Assembly: GCA_944332995.1 (NCBI GenBank)
Contig: CALVKR010000001.1
Location: 124,001 to 188,000 of the forward strand
Direction: 5' to 3'
Length of the DNA stretch: 64,000 nt
Source of the DNA: an uncultured Clostridia bacterium
GTDB lineage: Bacteria; Bacillota; Clostridia; Christensenellales; CAG-917
Each line of letters starts with the position of its first letter. Position 1 is the first letter of the stretch. Positions 1 through 7,527 of the stretch are shown here, piece by piece. Under the pieces are notes generated by a model, which was not told the origin of the DNA, did not search any database, and saw nothing but the letters and a program-made list of their open reading frames with translations. A program made the position numbers and the translations under genes.

Positions 1-2
1 GC

Positions 3-59
3 AAAAGTATAAACTATAAAGTCCGCACTGAATTAAATTTTATGGAAGAAATTGATTAA
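3..59 (+). CDS. C-terminal tail of an unknown gene cut by the left edge
   Basis: An open frame enters from the left edge and stops with TAA at 57-59, giving about 18 residues ending in NFMEEID. A rho-independent terminator follows at 146, which fits the end of a plus-strand gene. Too little is present to name a family. It could also be a chance open frame. Confidence 0.3.
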   Translation, partial: KSINYKVRTELNFMEEID

Positions 60-145
60 AACAATATAAAACCACAAACTAAAAATTGTAAACCCGTATA
101 ACGCAGTGTGTCAGTTTTAACGAAACACATACGAACTATAACCCG

Positions 146-176
146 AAAGAGTGGTCGCAAAGACCACTCTTTTTTA
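146..176 (+). terminator. Rho-independent terminator
   Basis: An 11-bp stem (146-156 with 162-172) closes a GCAAA loop and runs into a T tract. It lies between the partial plus-strand frame and the convergent unknown gene at 211-891, and its A-rich left arm may let it work for both strands. Confidence 0.8.
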
Positions 177-210
177 ATTAAAACCACCTTAAAATGTCAA
201 GAGGAACAAA

Positions 211-891
211 CTAAAATAAATATTCTTCTTCACTTTCACTTTTTTCAATAAAGCCAAAAATGTCTTCCGTGATTTCCTCATAGTCCTTAATAAGTTTTTG
301 TTCTTCAAAAGGACTTTTCTTTTCCAACTCAATTAAAGTTTTAACGCAAGCATAAAGCCATTTTACTCTTTGCAAATTAAATTGATACATTTTAACAAAC
401 CGAGATTCTTCTTTTCGTGCATACTTATTGAGATTAAACCGATATTGAAAAATCAAGTCCATCTCCTCTAAAATTTTAATGCTATTTTCTTTTGCTTTCC
501 TTCCAATTAACCATTTGTCCCAAATACTTGGTGAAACATAAAAAGATGCTTTCATATTAAATTTTTCAGCAGAAAGATAATAATGATGAGATAATAAAGA
601 AAAAACTCTGGTCAGACTTAAAGCACTTTGCTTGTTTTGTTGACTTTTGTGATATTTGTTTAAGTAAAGGAAAAAGAATTTTTCTAACGCTGGTGGTGTA
701 ATTAAAAATTCTGCTGTTGGCTCTTGCATATTAAGTAAAGCATTTTTAACTATTTTGTGCATTCCTTCTTTCTTCTTAAATTGTTCCCAATAAATTTTCT
801 TTTTCTCAAAAAATTGTTTTCTGCTTATTGCAGCCTCTCGGCTGATAATGCTGACACCTTGTTTCCTAACAATATTATTTTCAATACTCAT
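211..891 (-). CDS. Hypothetical AT-rich protein, possible winged-helix
   Basis: I do not recognise this 226-residue protein. It is very rich in Lys, Phe and Glu, with no signal peptide or membrane segment. The middle (about 95-150), with predicted helices and the stretch RKAKENSIKILEEMDLI, has the look of a winged-helix DNA-binding fold such as occurs in replication initiators, but this is only a resemblance. The ATG is supported by GGAG six bases upstream. Its base composition is clearly more AT-rich than the following genes, and it sits beside a cut-off gene end and degenerate repeats, so it may be a remnant of a mobile or horizontally acquired segment. It is transcribed toward the left edge, away from everything else here. 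Confidence 0.6.
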   Translation of the reverse strand: MSIENNIVRKQGVSIISREAAISRKQFFEKKKIYWEQFKKKEGMHKIVKNALLNMQEPTAEFLITPPALEKFFFLYLNKYHKSQQNKQSALSLTRVFSLLSHHYYLSAEKFNMKASFYVSPSIWDKWLIGRKAKENSIKILEEMDLIFQYRFNLNKYARKEESRFVKMYQFNLQRVKWLYACVKTLIELEKKSPFEEQKLIKDYEEITEDIFGFIEKSESEEEYLF

Positions 892-1057
892 AATTAACTC
901 CTAACATATAAAATAAAATTTCTACCCCTTTGACGACAACCTTATAATCAAGTATGAAAAACTTAATTTGCAACACGCAAATCAGTTCTTGCAACAACGG
1001 AGCGTAAAACAAAGAACGCCCACAAAATTTGTTTTTTATCAAAGTGTTGCATTTCGG

Positions 1058-1087
1058 TTGACAAATAAGGTAAAAGTCTGTTATTAT
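1058..1087 (+). promoter_or_regulatory. Sigma-A promoter of candidate small RNA
   Basis: TTGACA at 1058-1063, an 18-base spacer and TATTAT at 1082-1087. The predicted start is near 1094, and a strong terminator follows about 60 bases later with no reading frame of note between. Confidence 0.5.
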
Positions 1088-1093
1088 CAAAAA

Positions 1094-1177
1094 TAACAAA
1101 GGGTTTTATCGTTTTTTCAATTCCGAGTGAAGAAACGGTCGGACTACCAAAAAAAACCGACGACAAGTCGGTTTTTT
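1094..1177 (+). ncRNA. Candidate intergenic small RNA (about 85 nt)
   Basis: The interval is bounded by a good sigma-A-like promoter (1058-1087) and an intrinsic terminator (1151-1177). It contains no open frame with a ribosome binding site on the plus strand. The layout of promoter, about 55 unstructured bases, then stem and T tract is that of a trans-acting small RNA. It could instead be a stray promoter before the 1783 gene with an attenuator. No known RNA family is recognised. Confidence 0.4.
1151..1177 (+). terminator. Rho-independent terminator
   Basis: Stem CCGAC (1157-1161) / GTCGG (1167-1171), extended by A6/T6 flanks, with loop GACAA and a T run. No annotated plus-strand gene ends here, so it most likely ends the small transcript starting near 1094. 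Confidence 0.75.
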
Positions 1178-1212
1178 ATTTTGCAGTTTTTTGACAAAAT
1201 AGAATTTTTAGA

Positions 1213-1312
1213 TTTTAGACAAAACGTAAATTTTTCTTTAAGATAAAACGCAAATTTTTTCATTAAGATAAATCGTAAACTTAATATTTAAGACAAAACA
1301 TAAATTTTTAGA
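1213..1312. repeat. Four degenerate ~25-bp tandem repeats
   Basis: Copies at about 1213, 1237, 1263 and 1288 share the core TTAAGAYAAAACGTAAATTT with scattered substitutions. The block is intergenic. The copies have diverged, so this is an old array. Confidence 0.7.
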
Positions 1313-1610
1313 TATAATCAAGCTCCGCTTACATTAGACAAGCTATATTTAAATTTAAAAGGAAATATCACGGGATTGCTTTAAATGCCAAAAAATTTTT
1401 ATACCTGCTTTGTATCCACCGCCACTTCTTTTGAGATATTTTTTAAATGCTTTCACCACAATCTATAATTTTAAAAATCCTTCTGTATTTATCAAAGGGA
1501 TAACAACTGTAAAAACGGACAATTAAGCATATAATTTTATAAAAAAAATTGAAAATTTGTAAAAAAATTTTTAACAGACGTTATGGAAACAATTTCCTAA
1601 AACTAACGTA

Positions 1611-1638
1611 TTGACTTTATATTATATATATGTATAAT
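1611..1638 (+). promoter_or_regulatory. Promoter of the large phosphoesterase gene
   Basis: TTGACT at 1611-1616, 16-base spacer, TATAAT at 1633-1638. This leaves a leader of roughly 135 bases before the ATG at 1783. Confidence 0.65.
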
Positions 1639-1782
1639 TGATAATATTAAAAACCATATATTGAAATATCTTTAAACGAAAGATAATTTTTAATTTTTGG
1701 CGACATTGAACAAAAGCGTTAAATTATTTTTCGTTTAAAGACGGATAATATCGGTTTTTAAATACAACTCACGGAGGAAAAT

Positions 1783-4700
1783 ATGAGCAAAACTTTAATA
1801 AAGAATCTGCCTATCGTCCTTGCCGTATTTTTAGCGCTTACCCTCGTCTTTTTGGTAGGCTTTACGGTAAGCACGCAAACGGCGTTTGCCAGCGAGGATT
1901 CGCTGACCGGAATTTCCGAAACGCTTACGATAGCGCAGCTTAGCGATATTCACTACTTCTCGCTTGATTATTGCTATGCGCACTATATCGATAAAAACGG
2001 CGATTATCAATACGTCGACAAGACGAGCGAGGAATTCGTAAATTCCGATTTTAACCTCGGAACGTACGGCGACACTAAACTCGTAACAGAAAGCGGTATG
2101 ATTTTGGCGATGACGATAAACAACTTTATCGCAAAAGCACAGGAAATCATCGACCGTGCCGACGCCGAAGACAATATGACCTTGCTTGACCAAATCCCCG
2201 ACGTGCTCATTGCAACGGGCGACCTTTCAAAAAACAGCGAAAGAATAGCCCTTATCGACGTTGCCAATGCGCTCAGATATCTGCAAAACGAGATGCGTGA
2301 ACTTGTCGGCTCGAAGGGCGTGAAATATTTTGAAAATTTCCAAATTTTCGCTATGCCCGGAAACCACGACCTCTACAACGGCTCAGCCAGCGTATACGAC
2401 ATCACGGAAGCGGACGGCACTCCTGCCGACGGTTCGGAAATGATAACCGATACGCTCGACACTAAAACGTTTGCTCAGATTTTTGAAAGTTTAGGCTTTC
2501 CGACTTTTGACTATAAAAACGACGTCGAAAACAATTATAACGCTTCGTATACCGGCGGTAAGTCGGACGACAGCTATTGGAGCAGCGATTATACAGGCGG
2601 ATACGTCCACAGCACGCTTGCCCCAAACTTTAACATTACTTACAAATGCGACACGCTCAACGCCATATACAATAAATATATCGGCGGAGAACTCATAACG
2701 AAAGCAGATTATATCGGTATCGATTCGTCTACGAACATTCTCTCCTACATTGTAGAATTTCTCGACGGCGACAGAGCCGTTGCAGAAACGAAATCTATCG
2801 GCTATACCCTCTTTATGATTGATTCATCGACAAGAGAGGCAACCGAGGATACCATCTGCGTGGCACTTTCAAACGTTGAAATAAATCAAATCAACATCAA
2901 CAATTACAAAAACTACTATTATCTCAGCGACGACAAAAAATCTTTTCAGCCCTTCACTTCGGTAAGTCAGGTAAGACAAGCCGTGCAGGCAAACAAGACA
3001 ATTTATTACTCAACCGGCGTCGACCACGTTACGGGCGGCAGAGTTCTCGATTCTACGCTCGACTGGATGCAATCGGTTATTGACGAACTCGAGTCTTCAG
3101 AGCAGCTCGCAAACGAGAAATATGCGTCTTATCTTAACAATTACTGCGATACGTATCTTATCGCAACGCACCATAACTTCCTCCCCCACTTTGCAATGGA
3201 AGACGAAATCGTAAAAGACTTTACTCACTACAATTGGGAGCACCTCGTCAAACGTTTGCTCTCTATGAATATCCGCTACGGTTTCTCAGGCCATATGCAC
3301 ACCTCGGATATGCAAAATTATTCCGACGCAAGCGGAAACGTATTCTACGATTATCAGACAGGTTCGTCGGTCAGCTTTGCCTCACCCACGAGATACGTTG
3401 AATTCGACCGAGCATACACGACAAATAAATTCGTTGCCGAAAACGTTGTCAGCACACTTGATATCTTGCAGGAATTAGTTCCTACTCCTTCAACGAATAT
3501 TACCACGGCGGCAGATTGGGTAGAAGTGGATATCAGCGGTCTTACTACCGATAAAGAGATTTTCGACGCTCTCTATGCGGCAAACCCCGATTACTTCACC
3601 TATTGCTACAACTATAATAGACTCAACGGTCACACCTACAACGAATACGTAACCGAAGATATTTACGGACGCCTTGTAGACCGTATGCTTGAAAAGTTTA
3701 TTTCTATCAACACGATTGACAGCTTAAGAGTTACCCTTGAAACCTTCCTCTTGGAAGACATTTCCGAAATTGAAATAGTTTCAACGCTCGGGCTCGACAA
3801 ATACGGTGCGGCACTCAATTATATCGCTCAGGATATAATCGACAACGTGCTCTACGAGCTTGACTTCAACTCTATCACCAACTACATAACGGGTGAAAAA
3901 TTCAACGCCGAAAACGCCATCGAATTTGTAAAACAGATTGTCGATCCCTTCTTGGAGCTCGAATTCGGACAGGAAGGACACAAACTTTCACTCAAAGAGA
4001 TTGCAACAAACATCATTCAAAAACACAATTCGGGAACGGAACTTCAAGGTATCGACCATCTTTACGACCCCGAATTCAATGTTTTGGAATATGACGTATA
4101 TTACGCATACGCCCTCAAAGACCTCTGCGCTCAATGCTCGGACGGCAGCCTCGTCGAAACGCTTCTTATGACGCTTTTGGACCCGTTGCTCCTTCAGGAC
4201 AACTCGCTCATCAAACAGCTTTACGGATACAATTTCGACTTCAGCGCACTTCAGGATAAATATAATCTTTCCGATGCACAGGCGGCGCAGATAAAGGAAG
4301 TTTTCCAAATCATCAGAGATTTCCTCATGCTTTCGGATATGAACGCTGAAGAATTTATGTCCAACTTCAAATTGCAGACCGTGTTGTCCACCACTTTGGT
4401 TTACAATCTTATTTCCGGATTGTTGCAGGACAACTTCGGCATCGAGCTTGAAGGCGATATCATCGATTTTGCGGAAGATTTTATCGGCAAATATATGACG
4501 GAATCTCTCTTTGAAAACCTTGGCGGTTATTTAGAGCAGATTGTTGTGGCGTTCTCCACCGACGAAACTGCGGATATCTATCCCATTGCCGACGCTATTG
4601 AAAAAGGTTATTATACCGCAGAAGACGTTGCCGGCGGCAAAGTGGAGGCAATTGCCTCAGTTCCCGTTCAGTTGCACTTCACCGTTGGCGGTCAGCTTGT

Positions 4701-6807
4701 TGCAGGATATGCAACTGTAGCAGGCGTTCAGTATACCTACGTTCAGGGACAACGTCTCCCCGACAGTGCAAACGTGGCGACAGCGGATAACGGCAGACTT
4801 CCCAACCACTTTATTGCGGCGTTTGACAATCAGAATCCGCAAACCTCTTTCGATATCAGCTTCTATACCGCTGAAGAGGTTTACGCCTATATCCAGATTT
4901 TCGATGCAAGCGGCAACTTTATCGCCGACGCTACGACGCTTCCCAACGAAAGCGGAGTTACATACACCGCCGACGACGGCACGGACTACGGATATCTTTT
5001 AGAAAACGGCCACACACTCGATAAATATTCGACGTCGGTAACTTCAAGCGGTATAACCGTTCAAATCGATTCGCTTGCCGTTCCCGCATACGTCCCGTTG
5101 ATCGACCTCGGTATCCTCTGCCTTACTCACGGAGAAGTTACCTATGAAAAGACGATAGGTGGAACCGATTATGAATTTACTTACGGCTCCGACCAAAGAG
5201 ACGGGGATCCGACAAACAGCGTCATCTTCTACAATCACAATATGATAACAATTTCCGGTCTTAGCGCCAACACGACTTACAAATATCGCGTATACGGCGT
5301 AACAAAGGGAATTGCAAACAGCGAAGAAGTTAAATACTTCTCGCTCACCGACTACGTTTACTCCGTTAAGGCAGACAACTCTAAAGCCGATTACAGTGCG
5401 CCGTCCACTACCCTTTCTGCCGACGACGTAACTTTCTCGCTCAAGACGGCTATTGCCGCAGGTAGCGACGAAGCATTCAGCTTTATAGCGGTTGCAGACC
5501 CTCAGGGAACAATTCAATCTAACTACAATCAAACGAAAGACGTGTTCGACGCTATCAACGCCGACGAAACGCTCGCAAATTACAGCTTTATCGCAAATGC
5601 AGGCGATATGACCGACAACGGCAAAAACTTCTTGCAATGGAGCCTTGCCCTCGACACAATGGTAGAGTATTATGCAAACACTACCGTGTTTATGACGGCA
5701 GGCAACCACGAGGCAGGCTCGAACGCTTTCAGAAACTTCCTCACTCAAACCGCTCCCGACAGTCAGGATATCACCGACGGTATGTATTATTCATTCACCT
5801 ACGGCAACGTCCACATGGCGGTATTGAACACTAACGACTCGGACAGCAAAAACGGTCTTGGTGAAACTCAGCTCAATTGGCTTATCGACGACCTTAAAAA
5901 CGACGACTCAACCTGGACAATCATATTGCTCCACAAGAGTTTATATTCTGTCGGTTCACATACCAACGACCCGGAAGTCGTCAAAATGAGAGAGCAGCTC
6001 ACTCCTATATTTGCTCAATACGGCGTCGACGTAGTCATTCAGGGACACGACCACACCTATTCGTCCACAAACTTTATTAACGAGCAAGGCGTAGCTACTC
6101 CGGCAAGCACAAATTCGGAGGGATACGTTATCAACGCCGACGGAACGATGTATATGACAATCGGTACTATCGGCAACAAGTATTACGAATACATCGGCAA
6201 CAGCTCGTTTGCCGGACTTATGGACGATGACAGAACGATTGCCCAAACTCTCTCAAATCAACAGACGTTTGCTTACTTTGCGGTTGACGGAGACAAACTC
6301 GTCATTAAAGATTGCAACTATAACAGAGAAACGGGCGAAATTGAAGTGTTCGGCGAATTGAAAATTTCAAAGGAACTCGGTACGGTTGCAAATGCCGTCA
6401 GCGAAATCAAGGTCAACGGCGAACCGTTAAAACTCAATTCAACCGTTCAGGTAAACTTTGCGTCAAGGACTGCGACGTTGAATTTCGGCGACTATCAAAA
6501 CCTGATTGCCGAAGGCAACAGCATTAAATTCTTCAATGCGGACGGCAAAGAAGTTACCGAGCTCAAAGCGGAAATGTTCCAAAAATCTACCGACTTCGAC
6601 GTTGTGCTTATAACTGCGGACGGCGAAAAAATAGTGCTCGGAACAATTACCTTGGAGCGTGCACACTACGAGGGTTGCATCGCAGGCATATCGATTGCGA
6701 TAATCATCGTATTGCTCGGTGCGATAGCAGGTATCGTCGTTCCCGTCGTGCTTATGAAACGCAAATCCTCTCACGGCAAAAACTCGGATAGCGACAATGC
6801 AGAATAA
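1783..6807 (+). CDS. Secreted, membrane-anchored protein with two metallophosphoesterase modules
   Basis: A 1674-residue exported protein, probably hydrolysing phosphomonoesters or diesters outside the cell. A signal peptide (about 1-36) precedes module 1, a calcineurin-type phosphoesterase with SDIH (near 52), GDLS (146), GNHD (193), an HH pair and GHMH (503). A long, mainly helical region (about 590-970) has no recognised domain. A beta-rich fibronectin-like segment then leads into module 2, of purple-acid-phosphatase type, with ADPQ (about 1238), GDM (1274), GNHE (1307) and GHDH (1421). A transmembrane helix (about 1630-1655) followed by KRKSSHGK anchors the C-terminus. GGAGG lies just before the ATG. 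The gene has its own promoter and terminator. Substrate is not deducible. Two different modules in one chain is unusual. Confidence 0.9.
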   Translation: MSKTLIKNLPIVLAVFLALTLVFLVGFTVSTQTAFASEDSLTGISETLTIAQLSDIHYFSLDYCYAHYIDKNGDYQYVDKTSEEFVNSDFNLGTYGDTKLVTESGMILAMTINNFIAKAQEIIDRADAEDNMTLLDQIPDVLIATGDLSKNSERIALIDVANALRYLQNEMRELVGSKGVKYFENFQIFAMPGNHDLYNGSASVYDITEADGTPADGSEMITDTLDTKTFAQIFESLGFPTFDYKNDVENNYNASYTGGKSDDSYWSSDYTGGYVHSTLAPNFNITYKCDTLNAIYNKYIGGELITKADYIGIDSSTNILSYIVEFLDGDRAVAETKSIGYTLFMIDSSTREATEDTICVALSNVEINQININNYKNYYYLSDDKKSFQPFTSVSQVRQAVQANKTIYYSTGVDHVTGGRVLDSTLDWMQSVIDELESSEQLANEKYASYLNNYCDTYLIATHHNFLPHFAMEDEIVKDFTHYNWEHLVKRLLSMNIRYGFSGHMHTSDMQNYSDASGNVFYDYQTGSSVSFASPTRYVEFDRAYTTNKFVAENVVSTLDILQELVPTPSTNITTAADWVEVDISGLTTDKEIFDALYAANPDYFTYCYNYNRLNGHTYNEYVTEDIYGRLVDRMLEKFISINTIDSLRVTLETFLLEDISEIEIVSTLGLDKYGAALNYIAQDIIDNVLYELDFNSITNYITGEKFNAENAIEFVKQIVDPFLELEFGQEGHKLSLKEIATNIIQKHNSGTELQGIDHLYDPEFNVLEYDVYYAYALKDLCAQCSDGSLVETLLMTLLDPLLLQDNSLIKQLYGYNFDFSALQDKYNLSDAQAAQIKEVFQIIRDFLMLSDMNAEEFMSNFKLQTVLSTTLVYNLISGLLQDNFGIELEGDIIDFAEDFIGKYMTESLFENLGGYLEQIVVAFSTDETADIYPIADAIEKGYYTAEDVAGGKVEAIASVPVQLHFTVGGQLVAGYATVAGVQYTYVQGQRLPDSANVATADNGRLPNHFIAAFDNQNPQTSFDISFYTAEEVYAYIQIFDASGNFIADATTLPNESGVTYTADDGTDYGYLLENGHTLDKYSTSVTSSGITVQIDSLAVPAYVPLIDLGILCLTHGEVTYEKTIGGTDYEFTYGSDQRDGDPTNSVIFYNHNMITISGLSANTTYKYRVYGVTKGIANSEEVKYFSLTDYVYSVKADNSKADYSAPSTTLSADDVTFSLKTAIAAGSDEAFSFIAVADPQGTIQSNYNQTKDVFDAINADETLANYSFIANAGDMTDNGKNFLQWSLALDTMVEYYANTTVFMTAGNHEAGSNAFRNFLTQTAPDSQDITDGMYYSFTYGNVHMAVLNTNDSDSKNGLGETQLNWLIDDLKNDDSTWTIILLHKSLYSVGSHTNDPEVVKMREQLTPIFAQYGVDVVIQGHDHTYSSTNFINEQGVATPASTNSEGYVINADGTMYMTIGTIGNKYYEYIGNSSFAGLMDDDRTIAQTLSNQQTFAYFAVDGDKLVIKDCNYNRETGEIEVFGELKISKELGTVANAVSEIKVNGEPLKLNSTVQVNFASRTATLNFGDYQNLIAEGNSIKFFNADGKEVTELKAEMFQKSTDFDVVLITADGEKIVLGTITLERAHYEGCIAGISIAIIIVLLGAIAGIVVPVVLMKRKSSHGKNSDSDNAE

Positions 6808-6842
6808 TTTAAGACATTAAAACTATCCCACTACTAAAATCG

Positions 6843-6870
6843 AAGCCCCGACATTGTCGGGGCTTTTAGT
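6843..6870 (+). terminator. Rho-independent terminator of the phosphoesterase gene
   Basis: GC-rich stem AAGCCCCGA (6843-6851) / TCGGGGCTT (6857-6865) with a T-rich tail, 36 bases after the stop codon. Confidence 0.9.
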
Positions 6871-6934
6871 TTTAAAAAGTCCGATATCGCCGATGGAGTC
6901 AGCATTGCGATATTGAAAAGATTATCCATATATA

Positions 6935-7028
6935 AGTATTGATATATAGCATGGCATATAGCATTGATATATAAGCATTGAAATATAAACATTGAAATAT
7001 AAACATTGAAATAAAAGCATTGATATTA
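6935..7028. repeat. 14-bp degenerate tandem array (GCATTGAAATATAA-like)
   Basis: Units at 6961, 6975, 6989, 7003 and 7017 share ATTGAWATAWAA at an exact 14-base period, with more diverged units just upstream from 6935. Intergenic. Confidence 0.75.
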
Positions 7029-7276
7029 TAATTTATTTATCTATGGTATAAAACGCTCTGATATTATCGCTATAAGTCGGCAGATAATGCCGTTAATTTA
7101 TTCGGTTTGATATGGAATTATTATGCAACCCGTTATTAAACGTCAGAGCTGATATAATCGTTGCCTCCCCGTTTATGCGCTGTTTGATATATCGTTTAAA
7201 ACAGTTTAATCATTTCTATAAGCATTGTTATATCCCTACCGGTTTTAGCTTTTGATTTTGTTTGCCTTTTACTCTT

Positions 7277-7324
7277 CTTGCCCCATATCTTGCCCCATAT
7301 CTTGCCCCATATCTTGCCCCATAT
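7277..7324. repeat. Four perfect copies of a 12-bp unit
   Basis: CTTGCCCCATAT is repeated four times without a mismatch at 7277, 7289, 7301 and 7313. The perfect identity points to recent expansion or ongoing slippage. Confidence 0.95.
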
Positions 7325-7489
7325 ACACTACCTATCGCAAGTATTATTTGTTTAAACATATCTCATAATTTTATGCCCTTTTTGTCGACACTGTTTAAAT
7401 TGTCTGTTTTATCTAAAGCTCAAAGCGTAAGGTATATCCAAAATGCGATTTAATAATTCATAATGCGTAAATATACGCCCCTATTGCGC

Positions 7490-7518
7490 TTGCTTATCTT
7501 TTAGTTTTTTAGTATTAT
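7490..7518 (+). promoter_or_regulatory. Promoter abutting the MMPL exporter start codon
   Basis: TTGCTT at 7490-7495, 17-base spacer, TATTAT at 7513-7518. Transcription would begin near 7525, only a few bases before the ATG at 7528, and no Shine-Dalgarno sequence is present. Confidence 0.5.
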
Positions 7519-7527
7519 AGGTATGCC

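Larger units (their letters stand above)
892..1782. other. Gene-free spacer with small-RNA candidate, repeats and promoter
   Basis: About 890 bases without a convincing protein gene. It holds the upstream region of the unknown gene, a promoter-terminator pair (1058-1177), four degenerate 25-bp repeats (1213-1312) and the promoter of the large phosphoesterase gene (1611-1638). I see nothing else in 1313-1600, which is very AT-rich. Confidence 0.7.
6808..7527. other. Gene-free spacer with terminator, two tandem arrays and a promoter
   Basis: About 720 bases between the phosphoesterase and exporter genes. It holds a terminator (6843), a 14-bp array (6935-7028), a 12-bp perfect array (7277-7324) and the exporter promoter (7490-7518). 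The rest is AT-rich with nothing recognisable. Confidence 0.7.

Noticed and set aside
963-1166. Minus-strand frame of 67 codons (and an overlapping 72-codon frame) in the small-RNA region
   Set aside because: No ribosome binding site, no family resemblance, and the frames run through the terminator stem and the predicted plus-strand promoter.
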